Counted from the first letter of the stretch, positions 1-9,250 are shown. The stretch: 64,000 nt of DNA from Acidobacteriota bacterium (GCA_029263395.1 JAJCXO010000004.1:1-64000), one strand, 5' to 3'. The notes: a model not told the origin generated them from the letters alone. A program made the numbers and translations.

Positions 1-446
1 TCGTGCATCGACGGCAAGAAGAGAAACAACACGAACGATACCCATCCAGCCGGCAATCCTCCCATGGCCTGGGCTGCCAGGAAACAGGTCAGCCCACCCA
101 GGGCGAACACGACAATCGTCATCACCTTGCCCCACACCACATCGTGGCCGGTGCGGGACAGGGTGGTGTAGAGAGCGTTGCCGAAAGGCGACGTGTTGAA
201 TTTCGAATAAGCGAGCAGCAAGTCGTCTTCTTGGAATGCCTGCTTGTCTGGACTCAACCACTGAGGCGCTTGGCGCCAGTTGTCGTGGAATCGGTCAGCA
301 CGAACCAGGGCTGGCCACGACAGATAAACCGAAAGCGCAACGGCGAGGCATAACACCAGCGCGCAGTGGGCGGTGAGTTGGCGCCGGGTGGTCGTCGAAC
401 CCCAGTTCGTTGTCGGAGCCCTGCTCGTCGTCTGGACCCTGCTCAT
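1..446 (-). CDS. Multi-pass membrane protein, N-terminal part (runs off the window)
   Basis: The reverse strand is open from an ATG at 446 to the window edge, giving 148 codons. After about 25 polar residues comes a transmembrane helix ending in 'YLSWPALV', then a soluble loop with 'EDDLLLAYSKFNTSPFGNAL', then two more hydrophobic segments. This matches the start of the protein at 1138-2799 ('YLHWPALTQ', 'DDPILEYAHFNVSPLQN'), so the two are paralogs. The start codon overlaps the stop of the methyltransferase gene (ATGA), so this is the third gene of an operon. An acidic residue pair in the first extracytoplasmic loop recalls GT-C glycosyltransferases, but the family assignment is a guess. Confidence 0.8.
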   Translation of the reverse strand, partial: MSRVQTTSRAPTTNWGSTTTRRQLTAHCALVLCLAVALSVYLSWPALVRADRFHDNWRQAPQWLSPDKQAFQEDDLLLAYSKFNTSPFGNALYTTLSRTGHDVVWGKVMTIVVFALGGLTCFLAAQAMGGLPAGWVSFVLFLFLPSMH

Positions 447-1141
447 TGAAGCTGCCCCGTGCGAGCCATCACTAGCACCGCGATGGGCGACAGTGCGTGG
501 AGATAGAAGATCGGCCGAATGGTCAGCGGCTGGAAACCGTGCTCGGCAAAACGATCGAGGATCAATGGAATGTGGACCGCGTAGATGTCGACCATCCCCA
601 TGGCTCGATAGCCGGTGAGCAGCCGGTGGAGGACGTGAAACCGTTTGACCTCGAGAACGACCACTTGGTCCGCTACCCGGCAGAATTCATCAATGGCAAT
701 CAGCTGATCGGCTGGCAGCAAATGGTGGAAGACGTTGAGGCAACAGGTGAGGTCGAACTTGCGGTCGCCAAACGCCAGCCCCGTGGTGACGTCGCCGACC
801 GAGAACGTCAGTCCATCGTGGTCTGCGAACCGTGCCAGAGCCACGTCGATCACTGCGGGTGAGAAGTCGACACCAACCACTCGTTCGAAGGCGAACCGTT
901 GGCTGAGCTGGTGGCTGAAGTCGCCCATCCCGCAACCAAGGTCGAGGCAGGACCTGAGCCCTAGTTTGCGGACCAGCGGTGTCAGGAGTTTTTGGATGTG
1001 GAAGCGATTCAGCCGCTGCCATGGGGTGTGGCTGCGTTGCTGAGATCCGCTTGGAGCATCGTAGTACCCGTCGCGGGTGCGAGCGATGTCGTCGAAGATT
1101 CCTCTAACTCGCTGGTAGTAGGCGTTGCGGTCGGTCGTCAT
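443..1141 (-). CDS. Class I SAM-dependent methyltransferase
   Basis: This 232-residue protein has the Rossmann-type methyltransferase core. Motif I 'LDLGCGMGDF' is at residues 66-75, the acidic loop 'VVGVDFSP' at 88-95, then 'FSVGDVT', and a post-motif strand 'FDLTCCLNVFHHL'. It is cytoplasmic, with no signal peptide or membrane segment. The substrate cannot be read from the sequence. It lies between two paralogous membrane proteins with four-base ATGA overlaps on both sides, which implies translational coupling. That context suggests it modifies a lipid, glycan or isoprenoid-linked intermediate handled by the membrane proteins, but this is inference. Confidence 0.85.
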   Translation of the reverse strand: MTTDRNAYYQRVRGIFDDIARTRDGYYDAPSGSQQRSHTPWQRLNRFHIQKLLTPLVRKLGLRSCLDLGCGMGDFSHQLSQRFAFERVVGVDFSPAVIDVALARFADHDGLTFSVGDVTTGLAFGDRKFDLTCCLNVFHHLLPADQLIAIDEFCRVADQVVVLEVKRFHVLHRLLTGYRAMGMVDIYAVHIPLILDRFAEHGFQPLTIRPIFYLHALSPIAVLVMARTGQLQ

Positions 1142-2799
1142 TGTGAACCCTTGTCCGGCAAAGGCAGCTTGATGACCAAGTATCGGCTGCTGCGGAAGAC
1201 GATCGATTCCGGTGGCGGATCCGCGAGCACGAAGCTACGTTTGCCCGGGATGAGCTCGTCGAAGATGAAGTTGTTGTAAGGCTGGACGTAAATCTGCCGC
1301 CGTTGCAGGTTGCGGCGATAGTCGTTGTGCTGCGCTATCAGGTAGGTCACGCCATAGTTGGTATGTAGAGCGTTGATGGGCAACACGGTGTCGGCGAACA
1401 GGGCACGAAAGTTGTCCTTGGTCCGTTCTTCGATCAGCGCATAGTAGCCGGTGAACCAAGGATGAGCGAGCTTGTAGGTGGTCAAGACGGAGCGCTTCGA
1501 GCGCAGCATAATGTCGTCGAGTCGCCGCGGCGGCCCAGCAATGAGGGCCTTTTCGGGTAGGGTGGCGACGAACTCGCAGAGTTCGTCGTAACGGCTGCGG
1601 TTGCCGGTGTCTTTACCTTGGCGGAAGGTATCTTGGTAGGCGTAACCGCCGGCTGTGATGAGTCCACCCACCAGCGCAACTTGTGCGACTCGATTCAAGA
1701 AGGGGCGTCCAAGTGGACTTGCGGATCGCCTCGAAATTTTGGCCAGGATGAGATCCCAGTTGCGAGCGTTCCACAGCGCCAGCAGAACGGCTAGTGAGTA
1801 CCGGGTGTAGCGGTTGGGAATGTAGAGCCGCATGAAAAAATAGTCCGCAACCAGGTAGCCAATCACCGCTGCCAGAAACAGCGCTGTCCAGCTTCTTTCC
1901 CAAGCGATGCCTCGACGGCCGAGAACGAGCAGGTAGAACACGGCGCTGTAGACGACAAACGGGTGCCAGAGGTGGTCCTCCAACTCCTCGAACAGAGACG
2001 GCACCGGCACATAAGGTGACCGGTTCAGGCCGCCGTCCAACATTTCCGGCATTCTTAGGAGTTCGGCCCCAGACCGCATCGGGCCAACAAGGTCCGGCGG
2101 TGACACATACTTGATCGCCAGGATGCCGATGGCGATGGCGCTCCCGATTGCCAGGAAGCGAAAGAGTTGCACAGCCTGGTCTCGCTGTTCAAAAGCCAGC
2201 ATCACCATGTAGATGGCAGAAATCAGGCCGATGACAACCGCTGACACCGGATACGCGATAGCGGCGAAAGGCATCAGCGCTATCAGGCCGCGCCATGCGC
2301 CTCGCGACAGCAGAAACACCGCGATCAGGATCAACGGGATGATCCAGAATTTCGAATAGAAGCCCGCCGAGAAGTCGAATTGGTCGGGAAAGAAGGTGAT
2401 GAACAGGGCCAACAACGCCCCAAATCGTGCCCCGAACCACAGTCGGCCGACCACGAAGAAGGTGACGGACAGCAGACCGTAACTGAGCACGGCCATGACC
2501 TTGCTGACCCACAGCACTTCGCCGAACAGCGTGGCAACCCAATAGATGCTGTTCTGCAGCGGCGACACGTTGAAGTGTGCGTACTCCAGAATCGGATCGT
2601 CGGCACGAAACGAGGTCTCGTGAAAGGCCACCCAATGCGGCCCTTGCCGCATGTCCGATTTATAGGTGCTCGGTTGCGTCAGCGCCGGCCAGTGGAGATA
2701 CACCGCTGCGGCCAAACCCACCAGGAAAAAACCCAGCGCCAGCCATCCGTCTTCTCGCCAACGCCATGGCGTCGTCACCTGTGAGCTGTTTTCCGTCAT
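1138..2799 (-). CDS. Multi-pass membrane protein, possible GT-C glycosyltransferase
   Basis: The protein has about 553 residues and roughly ten hydrophobic helices, followed by a soluble C-terminal domain of about 150 residues. The reading frame is open up to 2868, but I choose the ATG at 2799 because its N-terminus then aligns in length with the paralog at 1-446. The first periplasmic loop carries 'RADDPILEY'; acidic residues there, many helices and a soluble tail are the usual plan of GT-C lipid-linked sugar transferases. No family motif is decisive. It is the first gene of the three-gene operon. Confidence 0.75.
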   Translation of the reverse strand: MTENSSQVTTPWRWREDGWLALGFFLVGLAAAVYLHWPALTQPSTYKSDMRQGPHWVAFHETSFRADDPILEYAHFNVSPLQNSIYWVATLFGEVLWVSKVMAVLSYGLLSVTFFVVGRLWFGARFGALLALFITFFPDQFDFSAGFYSKFWIIPLILIAVFLLSRGAWRGLIALMPFAAIAYPVSAVVIGLISAIYMVMLAFEQRDQAVQLFRFLAIGSAIAIGILAIKYVSPPDLVGPMRSGAELLRMPEMLDGGLNRSPYVPVPSLFEELEDHLWHPFVVYSAVFYLLVLGRRGIAWERSWTALFLAAVIGYLVADYFFMRLYIPNRYTRYSLAVLLALWNARNWDLILAKISRRSASPLGRPFLNRVAQVALVGGLITAGGYAYQDTFRQGKDTGNRSRYDELCEFVATLPEKALIAGPPRRLDDIMLRSKRSVLTTYKLAHPWFTGYYALIEERTKDNFRALFADTVLPINALHTNYGVTYLIAQHNDYRRNLQRRQIYVQPYNNFIFDELIPGKRSFVLADPPPESIVFRSSRYLVIKLPLPDKGSQ

Positions 2800-3000
2800 C
2801 GGCGCTCGTCTGAGTTCCTTGATCGCAGGGAAGTATATCGATGAGTCTTCTGTCCTCTGGGACCGCATGCATTTCGATCAGAGATCGCCCGATCATATTT
2901 TCGTTGTGGGTTGTGCGATCTGTAGCATTGGATCGCGATCATGGTAAACTTTTGAAAGTTGAGCACCCTAAAATTTGATGTAGTTCGGGAGGAGAAAGAC

Positions 3001-4098
3001 ATGTTGATTGGCTATTTTGGATTGCGCTGTTGGTTGAGGGAAGCACTTCGAAGCGTCGTCTTCATGACGATGGTTTGTACCGGTTTCTTGACCCTTGGCG
3101 TGTCGATTGTCTCGGCAGAAGAGCCACTGACCAATGCATCCGTCATCGCGCTCACCAAAGCCGGATTGGCCGAGAGCATCATTGTCGAGAAAGTGCGGCA
3201 AGCACCTGAAGAGCAGTTGGACATCTCCACGGAAGCCTTGATCCTCCTCGGGGAGGAGAAGGTTGGGCAGGCCACTGTCGAAGCCATCATGGCGCGCGTC
3301 TTGGCGCGGACGGCCGATCGTCCGGCCGCGGTCGGACCCAGGACGCTGCCCACAGAAACTCCACCACAGGTTGAGTCGGCGATAGGCGAATCAGGTGCAG
3401 CCTCGGCAGTGTCTCACGAAGCTACGGCGCCACACCAGCCCTCGGTGTCTCACGAGACCGAGGCCCCAAGCAAGAAATCGAAATGGAAAGTCTGGCAGCG
3501 TGGCTCCAAGTCTCAGCCATCGACAAACAGCTCCACGTCAGCTTCGGCTACCGGTGATTCTTTCCTTCGTAGTGATGACTTCAAAGAAGGAGAAGAGATT
3601 GTCAACGTCTACTTCAAGGAGTCGGAGTACGCCCTGATTCGGGAAGAATTCGAATTTCGCGGCGTCGACTTCGACTGGGCCTGGGTCAAGGGGGAATATT
3701 CCGGTCGCAAAGGCAAGCAGCTGGTCAAGACAAGTTTCAACATCTCAGACTATTCGACAGCGCGTGTTGTGAGTGCAGGCAACTTCTCGCCGTCCCTCGA
3801 GGATGGCTTGGAAGATGGCGTCAAGAAGTACTTCGGCACTGCCTTGAAGCGCCTCGGTTTGACGATCGTAGAAGGCGAGGACGCGGATCTCGAGTTGGGT
3901 GTGGCGATTGTCGACTACAAAGCCGACAAGACTTACGCTTTTGTCGCAATGATCGATCCGTTCATCGAACTCGAAGTGAGATTGCGAGACCTGCGTTCGG
4001 GGGAAGATCTGGTTCTCATTCGTAACCAGGATCACAACAACACCCCGCTCGAAGGTGCTGGGGATACAGCCGCCTCCCTGATGAGGATTCTGCAGTAG
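3001..4098 (+). CDS. Secreted protein with Acidobacteria-type N-terminal repeat domain
   Basis: A 365-residue exported protein. The ATG at 3001 is preceded by GGAGGAG at a good distance, so I prefer it to the earlier in-frame ATG at 2959. A signal peptide ends near residue 38 ('SIVSA'/'EEP'). It is followed by a helical domain 'LTNASVIALTKAGL... IIVEKVRQ... STEALILLGEEKV', a module often seen at the start of exported acidobacterial proteins. A Ser/Thr/Lys-rich linker follows. The C-terminal 170 residues form a mixed alpha/beta domain with no recognisable active site. It is transcribed divergently from the membrane-protein operon. Function unknown. Confidence 0.8.
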   Translation: MLIGYFGLRCWLREALRSVVFMTMVCTGFLTLGVSIVSAEEPLTNASVIALTKAGLAESIIVEKVRQAPEEQLDISTEALILLGEEKVGQATVEAIMARVLARTADRPAAVGPRTLPTETPPQVESAIGESGAASAVSHEATAPHQPSVSHETEAPSKKSKWKVWQRGSKSQPSTNSSTSASATGDSFLRSDDFKEGEEIVNVYFKESEYALIREEFEFRGVDFDWAWVKGEYSGRKGKQLVKTSFNISDYSTARVVSAGNFSPSLEDGLEDGVKKYFGTALKRLGLTIVEGEDADLELGVAIVDYKADKTYAFVAMIDPFIELEVRLRDLRSGEDLVLIRNQDHNNTPLEGAGDTAASLMRILQ

Positions 4099-4126
4099 GA
4101 AGCCTACCGGTCTCGAACTGCTAGCC

Positions 4127-4178
4127 AACTTTACAAGTCCAAGCCTGGAGTGAACTTTACAAGTCCAAGCTCGGACTG
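4127..4178. repeat. Two 26-bp direct repeats left of the three-Cys cassette
   Basis: Two copies of a 26-bp unit lie head to tail. The first 18 bases (AACTTTACAAGTCCAAGC) are identical in both, at 4127-4144 and 4153-4170. They sit 62 bp before the tcmP start. Multiple short terminal repeats of this kind occur at the ends of IS21-type elements, so this may be a transposase-binding end left behind. No transposase gene and no matching right end were seen. Confidence 0.6.
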
Positions 4179-4240
4179 AGAATATCTCGCGATAGCGGCT
4201 CAAAGAAGCATTTCACCAAATTTTTTGTTCAAACTGCGCA

Positions 4241-5149
4241 ATGGATATTCCTAATGAGAAGGCTCATAGATTCGGCGGCGATTGGACATCCGCCAAACTA
4301 AAGGTCCTTGCAGCCTATCTAGAGAGCTACACAACCGCATTAAAAGACAAACCATCGGCAAGTAGGCCCTTTGTGAAGGGCTACATTGATGCCTTTGCTG
4401 GCACCGGCTACCGAGAAACTCGGCCCGGAAAGTGTTTGGACCTTAGCCTTTTCCCTGATCTGGCTGATACGGAGCCCCAGGGATTACTCGATGGTTCTGC
4501 TCGGTTGGCGCTCAAGACTGAGCCTCGCTTCGACAAGTATGTGTTCATCGAGCAAGATTCGAGTCGCTGTGCAGCTCTGCGAGGCCTCAAGGACGAGTTC
4601 CAAGATCTTGCCCCTGACATGGTGATCCAACAGGGAGAAGCGAACCAAGAGATTAGAGAGATCTGCCGCAAGAACTGGTCAGGGCGTAGAGCTGTACTTT
4701 TTCTCGATCCTTACGGGATGCAAGTAGAGTGAGCTACGATTCAAGCGATTGCAGAGACCAAGGCGATCGACTTGTGGCTTCTTTTCCCCCTCGGTATCGG
4801 AGTCAATCGCCTGCTCACGAAGTCTGGAGACATCCCTGAGGGTTGGCGGCGACGACTCGATCTCCTACTTGGTACCGAAGATTGGTACGATGAGTTCTAC
4901 CGCGTTGAGAGAGAACCGACGTTGTTCGGCGGCGAACATGAGCACGTTGTCAAAGCGACAACAGCAACTATCGGTCGATATTTCGTCAACAGACTGAGGA
5001 CCGTGTTTGCAGGTGTTGCCCAGGAACCTGGTGTGCTGAGAAACTCATCCAACAGCCCTTTATACTTGCTGTGCTTTGCAGTGGGCAATGAGCGTGGCAA
5101 GAGTATCGCCCTTCGTATAGCCAATCATCTACTCAAGGAATTGCGCTGA
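4241..5149 (+). pseudogene. tcmP: Three-Cys-motif partner protein TcmP, interrupted by in-frame TGA
   Basis: The frame encodes 'GGDWTSAKL', 'YIDAFAGTGYRE', 'VFIEQDSSRC', 'VLFLDPYGMQVE', then TGA at 4730-4732, then continues in the same frame with 'ATIQAIAETKAIDLWLLFPLGIGVNRLL' to the stop at 5147-5149. Joined, this is a full-length TcmP of about 302 residues. The TGA falls where family members carry Trp after 'GMQVE', so a single TGG-to-TGA change explains it. The protein has a methyltransferase-like GxG segment, but its role is unknown. It partners by gene neighbourhood with Gp37/Gp68 three-Cys-motif proteins, and that partner follows directly. Base composition is more AT-rich than flanking genes, which suggests transfer. 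Read-through cannot be excluded. Confidence 0.8.
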
Positions 5150-5922
5150 TGGCAAAGAGCTCTGGAATCGAGTGGACGGAATCCACTTGGAACCCCGTGA
5201 CAGGTTGTACCAAGGTGAGTCCGGGCTGTAAGAACTGCTACGCAGAGCGCATGGCAAAACGGCTGCAGGCTATGGGACAAGCAAACTACGCAGATGGATT
5301 CAACCTGACACTACAACCCCATATGGTTGAGCTACCGCTGAGTTGGAAGAAGCCGCAGACAATCTTTGTCAACTCGATGAGTGACTTATTCCACCAAGAC
5401 GTGTCCGTGGACTTCATCAAAGAAGTATTCAGCGTTATGCGGAAGGCGCACTGGCATCGCTTTCAGGTGCTAACCAAAAGGTCCGAGCGCCTTGCTCAGT
5501 TGAATTCTAGATTGGAGTGGGCGCCAAATATCTGGATGGGTGTGAGCGTCGAAACCGGCAAGTATCGCTCTCGGATTGATGACCTTAGACGCACCGACGC
5601 TATGCTGAAATTCCTGTCTCTGGAACCGCTTTTGGGGCCATTGAATGGCCTTGACTACGAGGATATCGACTGGGTGATCGTTGGTGGCGAATCTGGCCCA
5701 AAAGCCCGAAAGATGGATCCGGCTTGGGTAGTTGATTTGCGTGAACAGTGCAGAGAAGCCTCTGTGCCGTTCTTCTTCAAGCAATGGGGGGGGACGAACA
5801 AGAAGAAAGCCGGCCGAGAGCTAGAGGGCAGAACCTGGGATGAGATGCCAGTTCAAGAAGCTCTTGCAGGAGTTCAGAGGGCCCATAGACAGCGAGTTGC
5901 AGGACTTGCTGTGGCTTGTTGA
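5149..5922 (+). CDS. Phage Gp37/Gp68-family three-Cys-motif protein (DUF5131)
   Basis: A 257-residue protein beginning '[17 protein letters not shown]', with the three cysteines C20, C27 and C30 (C-x6-C-x2-C). Further family hallmarks are '[10 protein letters not shown]', 'RFQVLTKR', 'WMGVSVE', 'LSLEPLLGP' and 'VIVGGESG', and the ending 'FFFKQWGG...GRTWDEMP'. The cysteines probably bind a metal or an iron-sulfur cluster, as in radical-SAM-like proteins. Its ATG shares one base with the tcmP stop (TGATG), so both form one cassette. The last 20 residues look unrelated to the family. The biochemical role is not established; phage and genomic-island occurrence is typical. Confidence 0.85.
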   Translation: MAKSSGIEWTESTWNPVTGCTKVSPGCKNCYAERMAKRLQAMGQANYADGFNLTLQPHMVELPLSWKKPQTIFVNSMSDLFHQDVSVDFIKEVFSVMRKAHWHRFQVLTKRSERLAQLNSRLEWAPNIWMGVSVETGKYRSRIDDLRRTDAMLKFLSLEPLLGPLNGLDYEDIDWVIVGGESGPKARKMDPAWVVDLREQCREASVPFFFKQWGGTNKKKAGRELEGRTWDEMPVQEALAGVQRAHRQRVAGLAVAC

Positions 5923-5956
5923 CGACGTCAGAGGGAGTTAGTTCAGAGTGCCCCCT

Positions 5957-6415
5957 CAGGGTGCCCGTTAGCCAGCCGCCGACAATTCGATCAGCTTCGC
6001 GAGCCGCTTGGTCATCGTCAGTTGTCGTTCGGCACTGCTTACGTCGCATGCGCCCTGCTGGGCTCGCCGCTTTTGCCGATTGACGATCGGACAGCCGATT
6101 ACCCCATCTTCCAGGGCCAAATCTAGGTACGTTTCTCGAAGTCTTGAGGGACCGCGGCGAGTGTCGAAGTCTTATTCCCAGACAGTAGGCGACTCGTAGG
6201 GGATTCGATCCGGGGGAATGAAGTTCTTGAGCCGGAGATCCGCTGGGTTTTGGCCGAGATCCTGAGCCATGATGTTGGTCAGCCACTCGATCATGTGGAC
6301 AGCTTGCGCGACCCGGAACGAACAGCGATAGGTGACGCCTCCCGGCAGCTTAGGTGTGTACACACCGTGGACTGCGATGCGTGCGGCCTGCACATCGTAG
6401 GATCCGGTGCTTGCG
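5957..6415 (-). pseudogene. Scrambled, decayed copy of YdeI-XdhC-coxL fragments
   Basis: Four blocks match the locus at 10-13.3 kb. Block 5957-6044 matches the 3' end of the YdeI-like gene (10010-10097). Block 6047-6079 matches an internal YdeI segment (about 10253-10285) in inverted orientation. Block about 6098-6170 matches the 3' end of the XdhC gene (about 10848-10920). Block 6173-6415 matches coxL (about 13075-13317) and still encodes 'YRCSFRVAQAVHMIEWLTNI', including the CO dehydrogenase loop. The order follows the intact locus with large internal deletions. No block can be expressed as a functional protein. Confidence 0.8.
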
Positions 6416-6697
6416 ACCCAACTCGCTGGCTGCCGGGCTTCTCCTCCAGTTGAGGGCCTGGAAAGAAGTTTCGGCTGGCTGTCGGAGATCGGGACGTTAT
6501 TCCGAGGACTGGATAGACGGCCTGCCTAAGCTGGCTCCGTGTTAACGTGCTGAGGAGGTGAGTTCCAGAAGTTTATAAAGCTTGTGGTGTGGCAAGTGGA
6601 GTGGTGGGTTGCGGTCCTCAGCAGTGAACGCTCTCTTCAACAGATATCGTCTTCTTCAACCGTGAACGCCAACTTCTTGAACAGGGGCCATTGATCC
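6416..6697. other. Gene-free stretch before the kinase gene
   Basis: I see no coding signal here. Just before the kinase start, a T/C-rich leader holds two related segments beginning GTGAACGC at 6624 and 6662 (38 bp apart), with repeated TTCAAC/TTGAAC words. This could be a regulatory leader or simple repeat decay. Confidence 0.35.
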
Positions 6698-9250
6698 GTG
6701 ATGCCTGACCGTATGGCTCAGGTCGAGGCTCTCTTCGACCAGGCATTCGACTTGCCTGAGAGCGAACGACCTGAGTTTCTCCGACGAGCGACGTCGGACT
6801 CGGAGCTGCGTCAAAAGGTTGAGCAGCTCCTTCGGCTGTCCGGTCCGAGGACGGGCGGGCAAGTTTCGCTCTCCGAGTTGGGCGCTCGGTTGCGCACCAT
6901 AGCAGGCGAGGTTGAGATGGTTGAGGCTCCAGCCATTGGCTCTCATGTCGGCGTCTACCAGCTGACCGAGAGAATAGGCAGTGGCGGCATGGGGCTGGTT
7001 TATCGCGCTGAGCGGATCGACGGCGTATTCCAGCAAGAGGTTGCGCTCAAGGTATTGCCGGCGGGTAGCCTTTCGCTAGCGGAAATTGAACGCTTCGAAG
7101 CGGAGCGACAGATTCAGGCTGACCTGAATCACGAGCATATTGCTCGGCTCTTGGATGGCGGGCTCGACGCTGCCGGTCGCCCTTTCCTGGCCATGGAGTT
7201 CGTGCAGGGTTTGCCCATTGACGACTATTGTGACCACCTCCGCTTGAACGTTCGTCAACGCTTGGAGTTGTTTCTCACCGTCTGCCGAACGGTTCAGTAC
7301 GCACACCAGAATTTGGTTGTGCATCGCGACCTCAAGCCTCACAACATCTTGGTGACCGACAACGGTGCGGTCAAGTTACTCGATTTTGGCATTGCGACGG
7401 TTCTGCATGCTGAGCCGGAGAGTGGGAGCTTGCAGCAGCCGACTCGACTTGGGCTGTCGCCTTCATTTGCCAGCCCGGAGCAGATCGAAGGTTTGCCGGT
7501 GACCACAGCTAGCGATGTCTACTCCCTCGGCGTGCTGCTGTTCCAGCTGTTGTGCGGTCGCCTACCGTTCGAGGGGCAAAAGGATATGGCAGCGCTGTTT
7601 GCCCAGGTGTTGCAGGGTGACGTCCCGAAGCCTTCAGCCATCATCGAGACGATAGACGATGACGTCAGTGGCACGACTTATCCGTCCGTAGCGGCTTTAC
7701 GGTCGACTCGGAAGCGAGCCTTGCGGCGCCAACTCGGTGGCGATCTCGACGCGATTGTCCTCAAGGCTTTGGCACGCGATCCGGCGGACCGTTACGCCAC
7801 GGCACAGCACTTGCGGGACGATCTACAGAGTCATCTGGCTGGATTTCCTGTCTCTGCCGTGGCTGACTCCGTCAGTTACCGGCTACGAAAATGGGCTACC
7901 CGCAATGCGCTAGTGGCGTCTTTGACGAGTTTTACGGTCCTGGCCGTCTCGTTGGCTCTGGTGATCGCGTTGCAGCAGGCCAGCCACGCCACGAAGGCGC
8001 AAGCCAAGGCTGAACACGAGGCCAGGGTTGCCAAGCAGATCAGCCAGGTTTTGAAAGATATCTTCGAGCAGGCGAAACCCGATCCCCAAGGCGAGGAGGC
8101 GATTGCCAGGATGTTGCTCGACCCTGCAGCGCGTCGCCTCGATAGCGAGCTCCAGGATTCACCCGAAGTACGCGCTGCTCTGATGAACGCCCTGGTCGCA
8201 GCATATTTTCGCCTTGGCCGCTACGAGTCAGCGGCTTCGCTGGCGGCGCAATCATTGGCCCTACATCGCCAGGTTTACACCGAACCCAACTTGTCACTGG
8301 CGGAGAGTCAACGGATGATGGGACGGCTGTTGGCCGCCCGGGGTCAGCCCAAACAAGCAGTCCAGGTCTTGCGGGCGAGTCTCGGTACGCTCGAAGCTGT
8401 GGCCGGTGACGACTGGTTGAGCATCGCTGAAGGGATGATGATCCTCAGCCATGCCTTGGGCTCGGCGGGGGACGACGCTGCTGCGGAGGATCTTCGCCGC
8501 CAGTGTTTGGAGATCTATCGTCAGCATTTGCCGGCTGACGACTGGCGAGTCGTCGATGCGATGAACAACCTCGGTAACATTCTGGTTCGACGTGGCCAGG
8601 CTGCTGAAGCGGAGCCATTGTTGCGGGCAGGGCTGGCAGTTCGACGCCGCGGCGGACCCGAAAGTGGCGAACTGGTGGCGTCGAGCCTGGCAAACCTGGC
8701 AGCTGGTTTGTTGCAATTGGATCGCCTGGCGGAGGCAGAGATCACTGCTCGCGAGGCGGTGGAGATTAGCCAAGCTGTTTTCGGCAACCGTCACCCGCGA
8801 CTTGCGGAACGCCTGGATTCTCTGGCCCAGGTTTTAGTCGCACAGGAAGAGGTGGACAACGCGGAGCCCCTGGCACGGCGTGCTCTCGAAATTTACGCGG
8901 TTGCCCATCCCGCGGGGCGAACCCGTACGGCCCAAATGTTCAGCAATCTTGCCGAGATCGAGCTCCAGCGCGGTGCGCTCGAAGCCGCTGAGTCTTTCCT
9001 CCGACAGGCCCAGGAGGTTGCGCAACGGGTGGCACCACCACGCCATGTGATTCACGCTCAGATCCGCGGTCTTGCAGGTCGGATTCTGGTCGCGCAAGGT
9101 TTTCGTCAGCAAGGCCTGGTCGAACTAACATCTGCACTGAAGGAGCTGCAACAGCAGGAGGCGCCAGCAAGCTTGGCCTTACGCCGGACTGCGGCTGCCT
9201 TGGCCCGTCTTCATCAGCAAGAACGGATCGCAGCTGTCCCTAGTGACTAG
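6698..9250 (+). CDS. Ser/Thr protein kinase with C-terminal TPR domain
   Basis: An 850-residue Hanks-type kinase; the start is GTG 6698 or the adjacent ATG 6701. A short helical N-terminus precedes the kinase domain. The glycine loop 'GSGGMG' is near residues 94-99, the ATP lysine in 'VALKVL' near 117, the catalytic loop 'HRDLKPHN' at 209-216, the DFG motif at 229-231 and 'SPSFASPEQI' as the activation segment. One transmembrane helix near residues 410-430 separates the cytoplasmic kinase from a C-terminal half of TPR helices ('ALMNALVAAYFRLGRYESA', 'NNLGNILVRRGQAAEAEPLL'). It faces the ECF sigma gene tail to tail, 55 bp away, a pairing common in Acidobacteriota. Confidence 0.93.
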   Translation: MMPDRMAQVEALFDQAFDLPESERPEFLRRATSDSELRQKVEQLLRLSGPRTGGQVSLSELGARLRTIAGEVEMVEAPAIGSHVGVYQLTERIGSGGMGLVYRAERIDGVFQQEVALKVLPAGSLSLAEIERFEAERQIQADLNHEHIARLLDGGLDAAGRPFLAMEFVQGLPIDDYCDHLRLNVRQRLELFLTVCRTVQYAHQNLVVHRDLKPHNILVTDNGAVKLLDFGIATVLHAEPESGSLQQPTRLGLSPSFASPEQIEGLPVTTASDVYSLGVLLFQLLCGRLPFEGQKDMAALFAQVLQGDVPKPSAIIETIDDDVSGTTYPSVAALRSTRKRALRRQLGGDLDAIVLKALARDPADRYATAQHLRDDLQSHLAGFPVSAVADSVSYRLRKWATRNALVASLTSFTVLAVSLALVIALQQASHATKAQAKAEHEARVAKQISQVLKDIFEQAKPDPQGEEAIARMLLDPAARRLDSELQDSPEVRAALMNALVAAYFRLGRYESAASLAAQSLALHRQVYTEPNLSLAESQRMMGRLLAARGQPKQAVQVLRASLGTLEAVAGDDWLSIAEGMMILSHALGSAGDDAAAEDLRRQCLEIYRQHLPADDWRVVDAMNNLGNILVRRGQAAEAEPLLRAGLAVRRRGGPESGELVASSLANLAAGLLQLDRLAEAEITAREAVEISQAVFGNRHPRLAERLDSLAQVLVAQEEVDNAEPLARRALEIYAVAHPAGRTRTAQMFSNLAEIELQRGALEAAESFLRQAQEVAQRVAPPRHVIHAQIRGLAGRILVAQGFRQQGLVELTSALKELQQQEAPASLALRRTAAALARLHQQERIAAVPSD

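Noticed and set aside
3-618. Plus-strand open frames at the left edge
   Set aside because: They are antisense to the membrane protein and methyltransferase genes, which have better coding character and overlapping start/stop signals.
4730-4732. TGA reassigned to tryptophan in this organism
   Set aside because: Many intact genes here end with TGA, and Trp is encoded by TGG throughout, including in the same frames; TAG and frameshift breaks also occur.
5777-6286. 169-codon minus-strand open frame
   Set aside because: It mixes the antisense of the Gp68 3' end with the scrambled remnant blocks and has no consistent homology.
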